From CAZDVK01 sp964508915 (lineage in GTDB: Bacteria; Pseudomonadota; Alphaproteobacteria; Paracaedibacterales; CAIULA01): DNA of 64,000 nt. The stretch's first letter is position 1; every line of letters begins with the position of its first letter. Location of the stretch: positions 1 to 64,000 of the forward strand of contig CAZDVK010000004.1 of the NCBI GenBank assembly GCA_964508915.1, in the 5' to 3' direction. Shown one piece after another: positions 8,040-16,749 of the stretch. The translations under genes and the position numbers were made by a program. Under the pieces are notes generated by a model, which worked only from the letters and a program-made list of their open reading frames with translations, searched no databases and was not told the origin of the DNA.

Positions 8040-10031
8040 TTGCTCAAGCAACTGACCCTCAATTTTCAAAAGACAAAAGTCGCCTGTTTTTTTAAACTGT
8101 GCCTGATACTTATTTTTTTTGAAAACCCTCTTATGGCTGATGTTTTAAATAGCTTTAACCAATGGAAAATTTTATTAACAGGGCCTGCTTCTGTTCATGG
8201 CATTATGGCTTTTTTGAAAGAACACCCCAAGTGGCCATCACAAGAAAAATTACAAGAAAAACTGGAAACAAATTTAACGGGCCTTGAACCCGGTCTGATC
8301 GAATGGTTCCAACAATTCCCCCCCATAACCCCAGAAGGAGCCCTAGTTTACGGTCGTATTTTGCTGGATAAAGGTAAGCATGAAGAGGCAAAGGCTTTGG
8401 CTCAGAAATTTTGGCGGGAATACGCTTTCCAAGGCCCTTTAGCCAAAACATTTCGCGCAGCTTTTTCAGATTTTTTATGTACTGATGATGATTTTCGACG
8501 TGCCAACCGCTTTTTGTATGATGGAAACATTCCCTTAGCAGAAGAATTATTACCAAATTTAACCCCTGTTCAACAAGACATCATCAAAAGTCGCATAGCC
8601 TTAATTCGTTCTGAAAAAAACGCCTTGAAGCAAGCAGAGGATACCTTAAGCTGCACAGGCAACCCATCTTCCATCATCTTTAACCTAGTTAATTATTATC
8701 GTAATCAAAAAACAGACAGCGGTAATGCCGCCTGCATTAAACTGCTATCAACCCCATCTATCGCTGAAGAGGAAAGTCAATATCCGGAAAAGTGGTGGAA
8801 TGAACGCAACATTCTTGCACGCCGCATGATTGAAGAAAAAAAATATGACTTAGCCGCCCAATTGATTGAAAACCACAAACTCACCAAAGGTGAACAGTTT
8901 GCCAATGCTGAATGGATTTTAGGGTGGCTTTATGTGCGCTACTTAAATAGACCTTTAGAAGCAAAAGACCGCTTCCAGCATTTGTATGAAAAAGTTGGTA
9001 GCCCCATTAGTAAAGCCCGCGTTGCTTTTTGGATGGGGGAAACCCTCAAAGTTTTGGGTGATGATACCAACTCCATTCAATGGTATGAAAAGGCCGCACA
9101 ACACCCCCTTGCTTTTTATGGTCAACTAGCCATGAGCCGCCTTCGAGCCCGGGGAAAAAGTATTGCAATGCCGAACGTGCAAAAAACACAGGCGTCTGCA
9201 GCCATTAAGAAACAATTTGAAAACCGTGACTTTGTTCACCTTCTTAAAAATATTTGCAAAACCGAAGCCGACGAATTTGTTCTTCCTTTTTTCTTAAACT
9301 TGGCTGATTCAATTTCAGACCCTGCTGAGCAAAGCCTTTTGGTGGAATTTACCTTAAACCATGGCAATGCTTATAAAGCTGTTTTAGTATGCAAAAAAGT
9401 AAGCCGTTCACAAATTCCTGCAACACCAGCTTGTTTTCCTGAACTCAAAAAAAGCACATATAATGCCGTTGCCAAAATTTCACCCGATGTTTTTGTGCGC
9501 ACTTTGGTTCACGCCATCATTCGTCAAGAAAGCCGATTTGATTCCAACGCCACAAGTACAGCCAATGCTATGGGATTAATGCAGGTTATTGCCAAAACAG
9601 CCCAAGAAGAAGTAGCACGCGCTAAATCGTATGGCATTTCTGTTGTGCCCAAACAATCTATCTACAACGAACAAAAAAATGTGACTTTAGGAACTTTTCA
9701 TATTCTTCATCTACTTAAAAAACATGAAGGGTCATTAATATTAGCCATGGGAAATTACAATGCAGGACCTGTTGCCATTGGAAATTGGTTGGAATTGTTT
9801 GGTAACCCCCATAACACAACTTCTGACATTATAGACTGGCTTGAAAACATTCCATTTGGTGAAACACGAAATTATATCCAACGCGTTATGGAAAATTTCA
9901 TGGTTTATAATTTTTTATTTACGGGAAACACACAAACAGACCTTGTCGCCCTTTTGACACATAGGCAGGAAACTGCTTTTCTAAAAACCAAAATATCCCC
10001 TTCAACTTCAACAAAACGGAGTAAGTCTTGA
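8040..10031 (+). CDS. slt: Soluble lytic murein transglycosylase (Slt70-like)
   Basis: A 663-residue periplasmic enzyme that cleaves peptidoglycan to 1,6-anhydro products. A signal peptide covers about the first 33 residues, followed by a long superhelical α-region. The C-terminal SLT domain has the catalytic glutamate in RQESRFDS (E497), then AMGLMQV and the MGNYNAGP motif. The start is TTG at 8040, since no ATG upstream fits. The stop overlaps the TTG start of the J-domain gene by 4 nt. Several murein lyases occur in this window. Confidence 0.9.
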   Translation: MLKQLTLNFQKTKVACFFKLCLILIFFENPLMADVLNSFNQWKILLTGPASVHGIMAFLKEHPKWPSQEKLQEKLETNLTGLEPGLIEWFQQFPPITPEGALVYGRILLDKGKHEEAKALAQKFWREYAFQGPLAKTFRAAFSDFLCTDDDFRRANRFLYDGNIPLAEELLPNLTPVQQDIIKSRIALIRSEKNALKQAEDTLSCTGNPSSIIFNLVNYYRNQKTDSGNAACIKLLSTPSIAEEESQYPEKWWNERNILARRMIEEKKYDLAAQLIENHKLTKGEQFANAEWILGWLYVRYLNRPLEAKDRFQHLYEKVGSPISKARVAFWMGETLKVLGDDTNSIQWYEKAAQHPLAFYGQLAMSRLRARGKSIAMPNVQKTQASAAIKKQFENRDFVHLLKNICKTEADEFVLPFFLNLADSISDPAEQSLLVEFTLNHGNAYKAVLVCKKVSRSQIPATPACFPELKKSTYNAVAKISPDVFVRTLVHAIIRQESRFDSNATSTANAMGLMQVIAKTAQEEVARAKSYGISVVPKQSIYNEQKNVTLGTFHILHLLKKHEGSLILAMGNYNAGPVAIGNWLELFGNPHNTTSDIIDWLENIPFGETRNYIQRVMENFMVYNFLFTGNTQTDLVALLTHRQETAFLKTKISPSTSTKRSKS

Positions 10032-10627
10032 AGTTCCGCTTTGCTTACCAAAAAAAAGAAGAGGAAATTGATGATTCACCAGCCTTATGTGAATTTCCAG
10101 GCTGTCAAGAGCACGGGGTTTACCCGGCCCCCAAAAGACATGTTCAAAGTCATCGAGATAAGCCAAATACATGGCACTGGTTTTGCCTAAATCACGTACG
10201 TGACTACAATGCCCGGTGGAACTATTATGCCCATATGGAAGAACAAGAAGTTCTTCAAGAATGGAGAAAAGACATCACCTGGCGCCGCCCCAGCTGGCCT
10301 TTGGGAAGCTGGACAAGCCGTTATTCGAAAGTTAGCTATGATGACAGTGCTTATGAAGCCTATTCATTTCAATTTCAGGACCCTTTTGGGTTATTCTCAG
10401 ACCAAGATTCAAAACCATTACAAACAAGTTTTTCAACCATCGAAGAAGAAGCCATGGCTATTTTAAACGTAGGGCCAGTTTTTAACGCAGAAACCCTACA
10501 ACAAGCCTACCGACATATGGTTAAACAACACCACCCCGACGTTAATTCAGACGCCACGTGTGAGGATATGATTCGAAAAATTAATCAAGCATACGAAGTT
10601 TTAAAAAAACGGGTTATGGACTTTTAA
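10028..10627 (+). CDS. J-domain protein (DnaJ-like co-chaperone)
   Basis: A 199-residue protein with a C-terminal J-domain (about 147-197) that keeps the HPD tripeptide in QHHPDVNSD, needed to stimulate DnaK ATPase. The N-terminal half has CEFPGCQEHG and WFCLNHV, a possible Cys/His metal site, typical of short alphaproteobacterial J-proteins. It starts with TTG overlapping the slt stop. Its client is unknown. Confidence 0.85.
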   Translation: MKFRFAYQKKEEEIDDSPALCEFPGCQEHGVYPAPKRHVQSHRDKPNTWHWFCLNHVRDYNARWNYYAHMEEQEVLQEWRKDITWRRPSWPLGSWTSRYSKVSYDDSAYEAYSFQFQDPFGLFSDQDSKPLQTSFSTIEEEAMAILNVGPVFNAETLQQAYRHMVKQHHPDVNSDATCEDMIRKINQAYEVLKKRVMDF

Positions 10628-10644
10628 AAGCCCCATACTTCTTT

Positions 10645-11520
10645 TTAGAATTTTTCCGTTTTTTCCCATTTCCGCACGCCTTTTTCAAAAAATTCTGTCT
10701 TATATAATTTGCCACCACGAGATTTCGGTAAATAGGTCCGCGTCTCACCATCTTGCAAATTATTGTTCCATTCTTGAATTTGGGCGACCTCTTCTTCTAG
10801 GTCATAAACAATATAATGGCCTGTCATGGCACCTTTTTTGTAGGTTGCTTCCGACTGTTTTAAACCATTTTCACCCCAACAGGTAAATGGCCCAGATAAA
10901 ACATCATGTTCAAAGAAGAATTCCATATGACGTGTTTTCCCATCGCTGTAAAAACTCTGACCACGACCATGCAGCTCGTCATCCACATAGGTTAGTTTCT
11001 TAAATAAAATTCCATCTTCATCAACTAAAATGGCTTCTCCATTTTTCTTACCATCCTTGATTGGAACAGTCATTTTACTGTTATCTTCTTCGACCATATC
11101 TAGAAGCCCTGTTCCCTCAATTTTTTCAATGGGCTTTCCATCCAAAAACAGAAGCGGATAAGTTGGATCATCTTTCTTTTCTTGCTCTTCTTCTAATTTT
11201 TCCTGAAGCTCCTCTACTTCTTCTTCTTTTTCCTCTTCCTCTTCTTCCTTTTTTTCCTGTTCCTCCTCTTTCTCCTCCTCCAGATTTTCCTGCAGCTCTT
11301 CCTCTTCTTCTTTTTTTTCTTCCGCCTCTTCTTTTGCTTCTTCTTCTTTTTCTTTGGCTTCTTTTTCGGCCTCTACAGCAGCATCTTCAACCGGCAACTC
11401 TACAGGCTTTTTTTCTTCGTCTTTTGGCGGCGGTGGCGGAACAGGTTCTTCTTTTGCTAAAACCTCAGGCGGGGGAGCCATAAATTTATAAACATCACTA
11501 TCTTGTTTTGCTTGTGGCAT
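10645..11520 (-). CDS. Glu-rich coiled-coil protein with MORN/YwqK-like repeats, VgrG neighbour
   Basis: A 291-residue protein with three parts. A proline-rich N-terminus (MAPPPEVLAKEEPVPPPPP) is followed by a strongly acidic Glu/Lys/Gln coiled coil at about 45-118. The C-terminal half has imperfect MORN/YwqK-type repeats (DGKKNGEA, DDELHGRGQSFYSDGK, LSGPFTCWGENG, MTGHYIVYD). It starts 23 nt after vgrG on the same strand, so it is probably co-transcribed. Position suggests a type VI cargo, adaptor or immunity protein; YwqK-family proteins are annotated as antitoxins. No catalytic domain is visible and there is no signal peptide. Confidence 0.75.
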   Translation of the reverse strand: MPQAKQDSDVYKFMAPPPEVLAKEEPVPPPPPKDEEKKPVELPVEDAAVEAEKEAKEKEEEAKEEAEEKKEEEEELQENLEEEKEEEQEKKEEEEEEKEEEVEELQEKLEEEQEKKDDPTYPLLFLDGKPIEKIEGTGLLDMVEEDNSKMTVPIKDGKKNGEAILVDEDGILFKKLTYVDDELHGRGQSFYSDGKTRHMEFFFEHDVLSGPFTCWGENGLKQSEATYKKGAMTGHYIVYDLEEEVAQIQEWNNNLQDGETRTYLPKSRGGKLYKTEFFEKGVRKWEKTEKF

Positions 11521-11543
11521 GAAATTTCCTATTTTACATAAAG

Positions 11544-14099
11544 CTAATTAATCTTTACAAGGGCACCCTTAACCATTGTCATTAAGCCCTTAAGGTCTAC
11601 CATCAATCCTTTCGTTTGAACCATCAAACCTTTCATTTTAAGCATAACACCAGCTTTGGTTTGAACCATCAGGCCTTTCGTTTGAATGCTTAGGGATTTT
11701 TGGCTAATGGATAAGCCGGCTTTTAATGAAATGGCCCCCGTGGCTTTAAGGCTAATATTTCCATTCACTTTGATGCTTAGATTTCCAGCGCCAATTTTAA
11801 TACTATAATTCCCAGCGCCAATTTTTGTGCTGTGCTTGCCAGCGCCAATGTCCACACTGTATTTACCAGCACCAATTTTTGTTGAATGTTTACCCGACCC
11901 TATTTTTGTTTTGTAATTTCCAGCACCAATTTTGAATTCCCGATTACCAGCACCTATCTTCGTTTTGTGGTTACCCGCGCCAATTTTCACACCATAGTTA
12001 CCGGCACCAATTTTAATGTCATAATTGCCTGAACCAATTTTAAACTTACTGTTTCCGGCACCAATTTTAAATTCTCTGTTGCCAGCTCCAATTTTTGTTT
12101 TGTAATTTCCTGCACCAATTTTAAAAGTACTGTTTCCAGCTCCAATCTTAAATTCTCTGTTTCCAGAGCCAATTTTAGTTGTGTGATTACCAGCCCCTAT
12201 TTTAGTTAAATAATTCCCAGCACCAATTTTTCTAGTGTAATTACCTGCACCAATTTTAAAAGTACTATCCCCAGCACCAATCGTATAATTGCGATTACCT
12301 GCACCAATTTTAAAAATATTATCGCCGCTGCCAATTTTAAACTTATGATTACCAGAACCAATTTTTCCTGTACGATCACCTGTATCAATTTTTAAAACAT
12401 CGTTTCCTGATGTAATTAATGTTGATTTGTTTCCGTTTAATATGGAAAAGGTATATTGCGTACCACCACCCGTCTGTATAACGTATTTGCTGGCCTTCGG
12501 CATCGTCAAAATATCGATATCGCCTTGCAATAATTCGTGACGATCATGCTTAATTAAAACATTCATGTCTTTTTGGGCTTGAAGATAAATTTCCTCACTA
12601 CCACCTGTATCTTCAAATCGAAGCTCGTTATACCCACCGCCCCCTTTGGATGTATTGCTTTTTAAAGTTGTTTTTGTAGGCTCAGACCCCGCATAAGGTG
12701 GCATATTACTAGAATTATAGACACACCCAATAACTAAAGGACGGTCCGGATCACCTTCCAAATAGGTAACAACCACCTCCATCCCAATACGCGGCAAGAC
12801 AAAACCACCCCAACCACCACCAGCCCAATTTTGGGCTACACGCACCCAGCATGAACTACTTTCATTCATACCACCACGAAGATCCCAATAAAACTGAACT
12901 TTAATGCGTCCGTACGCATCACAGAAAACTTCTTCACCGGGTGGGCCAGTTACAATTGCCGTTTGGTTACTAAAAATGCGTGGTTTAAACGTAGCACGCA
13001 AAGGTCTAAATGGTATATCGCTTGGAAATGCCTCAAACTGATTTTGGTAAGCCTGAGTTTGTTCAGGAGATGATCCATCTTCTTGAAGAGTTAAGGGTCC
13101 CCCCCTTTGGTCAATAGTGTGGTAAACCTTATAAATAAAATAATCTCGATTCAGCTCAGCCCTTGGGTGCTCATCCAAGGTAAATGTTAACCCTGGCAAA
13201 AAATGTGGAACTGTCGAATCTCCGTTGATCATTCGCTTTTGCCATTCAAGTTCTTGAATACGCGTATTGGAAACAGATTCACTACCAGCCATATCTTGGA
13301 AAAGGCCTGGGTATTCGTAAACAGACCCAACTAAGCCCACACCCCCAACTGTTGATAATAACTTCGCCCCTGCCGATTCATAATTATAATCAACACTTTT
13401 AAATTCCTTAGATACCACCTGTTCTTGAACATTCAAAAGTTGAATACAATTCATGTAGGTAAAGCTTTGTTCAGCTGTAATCAGTTTTACCTTTTTTTCA
13501 TTGGGAATAGGTCGGTCTTGTAAGGAATCATCTGTCAAAATAAGGGTATGCGCATCAGCGGTGTGCTGGAAAGTATAGTAGATACCATCTTCTTCCAATA
13601 AACGACTGATAAAGTTAAACGTTGTTTCACCATACTGAACACAATAAGGCCTTATACCCTGACCTTTTTGCTGACATTTATCATCAAACTGAACCTGACC
13701 TTCACCAAGCAAAGCCTTCACAATGTCCAACGTAGACTGATTTTGAAAAATACGATGATCTTTTGAAAAATTAAGCAACCAAAACGTCGGGTAAATAACA
13801 ATTTTGTAATAACCCCGTCGAACGTCTGTTGTCACAATGGCCTGATCTTGCGATATTTTGCCTACAATTCCATTAAAATAGCGCGTATTACCCTGGTCTT
13901 CTTTAAAAGCAACAGTAACTGGCTGCTGTAATAGTTTTGAAAAATCCACATCAATATCATCTGCGTGAACATTTAAAGTAAATTCAAAAGGAATTGAGAT
14001 CCCCTCCACCCCCTCTAGGCTATCAATAATGATAACGTTGTCGCCTAAAGGGGTTTGGATGGTTAAACTTAGATTATTTTGGACTGTAATAGGATCCAC
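11544..14099 (-). CDS. vgrG: VgrG type VI secretion spike protein with long β-helical repeat tip
   Basis: An 851-residue VgrG. It starts with the usual LSLTIQTPLGDNV and GISIPFEFTLNV motifs of the gp27-like part, then an OB-fold gp5-like domain with CDAYGRIKVQFYWD and WVRVAQNWAGGGWGG. Residues 579-776 are 22 tandem nonapeptides (consensus KIGAGNxxx), expected to form the trimeric β-helix needle. A tail of KGLMVQTKG-type repeats follows. The start is GTG with no clear Shine-Dalgarno. No effector domain is fused at the C-terminus. No other T6SS gene lies in the window, so its baseplate and sheath must be elsewhere. Confidence 0.93.
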   Translation of the reverse strand: MDPITVQNNLSLTIQTPLGDNVIIIDSLEGVEGISIPFEFTLNVHADDIDVDFSKLLQQPVTVAFKEDQGNTRYFNGIVGKISQDQAIVTTDVRRGYYKIVIYPTFWLLNFSKDHRIFQNQSTLDIVKALLGEGQVQFDDKCQQKGQGIRPYCVQYGETTFNFISRLLEEDGIYYTFQHTADAHTLILTDDSLQDRPIPNEKKVKLITAEQSFTYMNCIQLLNVQEQVVSKEFKSVDYNYESAGAKLLSTVGGVGLVGSVYEYPGLFQDMAGSESVSNTRIQELEWQKRMINGDSTVPHFLPGLTFTLDEHPRAELNRDYFIYKVYHTIDQRGGPLTLQEDGSSPEQTQAYQNQFEAFPSDIPFRPLRATFKPRIFSNQTAIVTGPPGEEVFCDAYGRIKVQFYWDLRGGMNESSSCWVRVAQNWAGGGWGGFVLPRIGMEVVVTYLEGDPDRPLVIGCVYNSSNMPPYAGSEPTKTTLKSNTSKGGGGYNELRFEDTGGSEEIYLQAQKDMNVLIKHDRHELLQGDIDILTMPKASKYVIQTGGGTQYTFSILNGNKSTLITSGNDVLKIDTGDRTGKIGSGNHKFKIGSGDNIFKIGAGNRNYTIGAGDSTFKIGAGNYTRKIGAGNYLTKIGAGNHTTKIGSGNREFKIGAGNSTFKIGAGNYKTKIGAGNREFKIGAGNSKFKIGSGNYDIKIGAGNYGVKIGAGNHKTKIGAGNREFKIGAGNYKTKIGSGKHSTKIGAGKYSVDIGAGKHSTKIGAGNYSIKIGAGNLSIKVNGNISLKATGAISLKAGLSISQKSLSIQTKGLMVQTKAGVMLKMKGLMVQTKGLMVDLKGLMTMVKGALVKIN
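11772..12365 (-). repeat. 22 tandem 27-bp repeats encoding the VgrG needle
   Basis: Exactly 594 bp made of 22 in-frame 27-bp units, each encoding a KIGAGN-type nonapeptide. Positions 1-6 are nearly invariant (A/S, N/D/K alternatives) and 7-9 vary (YTT, HTT, REF, STF, YKT). Some units are near-duplicates of each other, as in REF and YKT copies, consistent with recombination or slippage. Confidence 0.95.
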
Positions 14100-14199
14100 A
14101 AAAGTTAACTAATTTTTAATAAATTTTATGTAATTCTAGAGGTGAGGGTTGCATAAAATCAATGCTTGACTTTTATAGCCAACAAAATAAGGAAAGATT

Positions 14200-14754
14200 A
14201 TGAAATTTTTATGCGTTTATTGTGGTGCTTCTCAACAAGCGGATGCTGCTTATAAAAACGCTGCTATTGAGCTTGGGGACCTAATTGGGCAAAATGGCTA
14301 TGGCCTTGTTTATGGGGGCGGCCGCCTGGGTCTTATGGGCCTTGTGGCTGATGCAGCCATTAACAGCGGTGGTGTTGCCGTAGGTTATACAACAGAACAT
14401 CTAGACGAACGCGAAGGGGCACACCCAAACCTAAGTGAATTACATGTGGTTGATACCATGCATACACGGAAAATGAAAATGTCCCAAAAAGGTGACATGT
14501 TTGTCATTCTTCCAGGTGGTTTTGGAACATTAGACGAATTATTTGAAATTTTAACATGGCGTCAAATTAACCTACACCAAAAGCCCATTGTTATTGTGAA
14601 TATCAATAATTACTGGGACCCTTTGAAAAATTTAATGGAACAAGTTATCACACAAAAATTTGCCAAAGATGAACATCGTCTTTTGGTCCATTTTGTGTCA
14701 ACACCCAAAGAAGTTATTGATTACGCAGATAGCTATCCCTTTGTGGAAGATTAA
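14200..14754 (+). CDS. LOG-family nucleotide phosphoribohydrolase-like protein (TIGR00730)
   Basis: A 184-residue Rossmann-like protein of the LOG (cytokinin riboside 5'-monophosphate phosphoribohydrolase) family. It has the N-terminal CVYCGAS, the nucleotide-binding VYGGGRLGLMG, and the signature PGGFGTLDE with HTRKMKM upstream. In bacteria these enzymes release bases from nucleoside monophosphates; the in vivo role is not settled. It is transcribed away from vgrG and ends 17 nt from the convergent lipoprotein gene. Confidence 0.9.
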   Translation: MKFLCVYCGASQQADAAYKNAAIELGDLIGQNGYGLVYGGGRLGLMGLVADAAINSGGVAVGYTTEHLDEREGAHPNLSELHVVDTMHTRKMKMSQKGDMFVILPGGFGTLDELFEILTWRQINLHQKPIVIVNINNYWDPLKNLMEQVITQKFAKDEHRLLVHFVSTPKEVIDYADSYPFVED

Positions 14755-14771
14755 TTTACAGCTAAATAACC

Positions 14772-15293
14772 CTAATCATTTGGGCGGTTAACCTTCAGTT
14801 GCCGTGCTTTGGACAAAATAATATTTTCCAATTCCGTGCCAACAGCTGGGTCAACTGTCACAGCCTGCAACGCTCCATTCTTGCGAACCTGTTTATGAAC
14901 AGTCACCTTGATGGCGTCAGCACGCAAGACAACATCTGTAATAACAACCGTTACCTTAAGCTGTTCATTGGTATTTTGTGCATTTGTGTACCAATCTGTT
15001 ATAATGACGCCCCCCATGGCATCCACTGAAACAAGTGGCATGAAATTAAGGGTTTCCAAGGTTGCCCGCCATAAATAGGGGTTCACCATGGGCGCCACCT
15101 GGCCTGATGACCCTTTGTTTTTAGCGCCTGGCCCAAAGGCCAAGAAATCTTCACCCATCAAATGGCCAAAATTAGATTTGTACTTATCTTCCCGGCTTTC
15201 AGGTACTTTATGTTCAGCATCTTGATCGCGAGAACACGCCAAAAGGAACAAACATGAAAAAAGAATCAAATTAATTCTAAACAATAATGGCAC
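14772..15293 (-). CDS. DUF3576 lipoprotein
   Basis: A 173-residue lipoprotein. The signal sequence ends in the lipobox LLAC, so Cys20 should be lipidated. The body contains the DUF3576 features: GVNPYLWRATLETL-like text (here VNPYLWRATLETLNFMPL), GGVIITDWY, and a C-terminal ILSKARQLKV. This family is essentially restricted to alphaproteobacteria and has no known function, probably envelope-associated. Confidence 0.85.
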   Translation of the reverse strand: MPLLFRINLILFSCLFLLACSRDQDAEHKVPESREDKYKSNFGHLMGEDFLAFGPGAKNKGSSGQVAPMVNPYLWRATLETLNFMPLVSVDAMGGVIITDWYTNAQNTNEQLKVTVVITDVVLRADAIKVTVHKQVRKNGALQAVTVDPAVGTELENIILSKARQLKVNRPND

Positions 15294-15396
15294 CTAAAAA
15301 CTCATCATCTTTTATATAAATAGCTGCTTCTTTATACAATGGCGGCTTTCTGTTCACAATAAAAAAGCATAGGCACGCACAAAGCCGCACCAATAA

Positions 15397-16740
15397 CTAA
15401 ACCAATTTCAGCGCTTCTTCCAACCCCTGAAATGATTCGTCTATGCTTGTTTGATCAGTCACATCTTGGGCTAAGAAATTCATAATTTTTGGGTAAAAAT
15501 TAATGGCATAGTCAACTTCAGCACTGCTGCCTTTTCGGTAGGCCCCCAAACGAATCATATCGGCCATATCTTCGTATGTTGCCAAAATACTGCGGGCCTC
15601 ACGTATAATTTTATTTTGTTCTGGCGTGTGGCATGCTGGGACCATACGGGAAACGCTGCGTAAGATATTAATGGCTGGAAAATGGCCGCGCTCTGCAATA
15701 GAACGGTCCAAAACAATATGGCCATCTAAAATACCCCGCGTGGCATCGGCAATGGGTTCGTTATGATCGTCCCCATCCACCAACACAGTGAAAACACCGG
15801 TAATAGACCCTGTTTTTCCCGTTTGGGGATTTTCAATACCAGGCCCTGCCCGTTCTAAAAGCTTGGGTAATTCAGCAAAAACCGTAGGTGTGTACCCTTT
15901 TGTTGTGGGGGGTTCACCGGCTGACAAACCAATTTCACGTTGTGCCATGGCAAACCGCGTGACACTGTCAACCATACACAAAACAGATAAACCTTGATTG
16001 CGAAAATATTCGGCTAAAGTCATGGCTAAATAGGCGGCTTCCCGGCGCATTAAAGCAGGTTCATCCGATGTGGCAACAACCATAATGCTGCGCTTTAAGC
16101 CTTCCTCGCCCAACGTATTTTCTATGAATTCTTTAACTTCGCGCCCCCGTTCACCAACCAACCCAATCACGCAGACATCGCATTCTGTATAGCGGGCCAA
16201 CATAGACATCAGCATAGATTTTCCAACACCTGAGCCTGCAAAAATTCCCATGCGTTGACCTTGGCATAGGGTCAAAAACGTATTAATGCCCCGCACCCCC
16301 ACACTTAAGGGGGTTTCAACCCGTGCCCGCTGATGAGAGGATAAAATACTGCCGTGAACGGGAAACCCTATTTTCCCATGAATAAGGGGCCCCTTGTCAT
16401 CAATAGGTGCCCCCACGGCATTCAAAACACGGCCCAGCCAAGCAGAATCAGGGTAAACAAGTGGTTGTTCTTCTAAAAAGTAAACGCGTGCCCCAGGCCG
16501 AATGCCAAGTAAATCACCAAACGGCATCATCAAAACAGATGAATCATCAAAACCTATGACCTCTGCCAAAATAGGGGGACCATTTTGACTGTCAATCAAA
16601 CACCGACTGCCCAATGCCAATACATTGGCGTGGAAATTAACAGTGACCAAAAGCCCATGGATAGACCGAACCCGACCAAACGTCTTAACGTCGGGTATAG
16701 CAGAAATTTGACGCGCCATGGATTCAAAGAATTGTGTCAT
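15397..16740 (-). CDS. fliI: Flagellar protein export ATPase FliI
   Basis: A 447-residue FliI, the ATPase that with FliH/FliJ powers flagellar type III export. It has a β-barrel N-domain, Walker A GSGVGKS (about 170-176), the GLVGERGREVKEF segment, and the family signature around SIAERGHFPAI. The flagellar annotation is favoured over a T3SS homologue because fliO/fliP also occur in this window. It begins 9 nt after the nuoN stop, so it probably shares its message. Confidence 0.93.
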   Translation of the reverse strand: MTQFFESMARQISAIPDVKTFGRVRSIHGLLVTVNFHANVLALGSRCLIDSQNGPPILAEVIGFDDSSVLMMPFGDLLGIRPGARVYFLEEQPLVYPDSAWLGRVLNAVGAPIDDKGPLIHGKIGFPVHGSILSSHQRARVETPLSVGVRGINTFLTLCQGQRMGIFAGSGVGKSMLMSMLARYTECDVCVIGLVGERGREVKEFIENTLGEEGLKRSIMVVATSDEPALMRREAAYLAMTLAEYFRNQGLSVLCMVDSVTRFAMAQREIGLSAGEPPTTKGYTPTVFAELPKLLERAGPGIENPQTGKTGSITGVFTVLVDGDDHNEPIADATRGILDGHIVLDRSIAERGHFPAINILRSVSRMVPACHTPEQNKIIREARSILATYEDMADMIRLGAYRKGSSAEVDYAINFYPKIMNFLAQDVTDQTSIDESFQGLEEALKLV

Positions 16741-16749
16741 GAAACCCTT

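Noticed and set aside
11061..11483. Leucine/proline-rich plus-strand open frame of 140 codons
   Set aside because: It is the antisense of the Glu-rich coiled coil; composition follows from the polypurine tract.
11772..12365. CRISPR array
   Set aside because: Units are 27 bp directly adjacent, without spacers, and encode the VgrG β-helix.
12206..12388. Open frames opposite or shifted within the VgrG repeats
   Set aside because: A 27-bp in-frame repeat without stops leaves other frames open as well; these are by-products.
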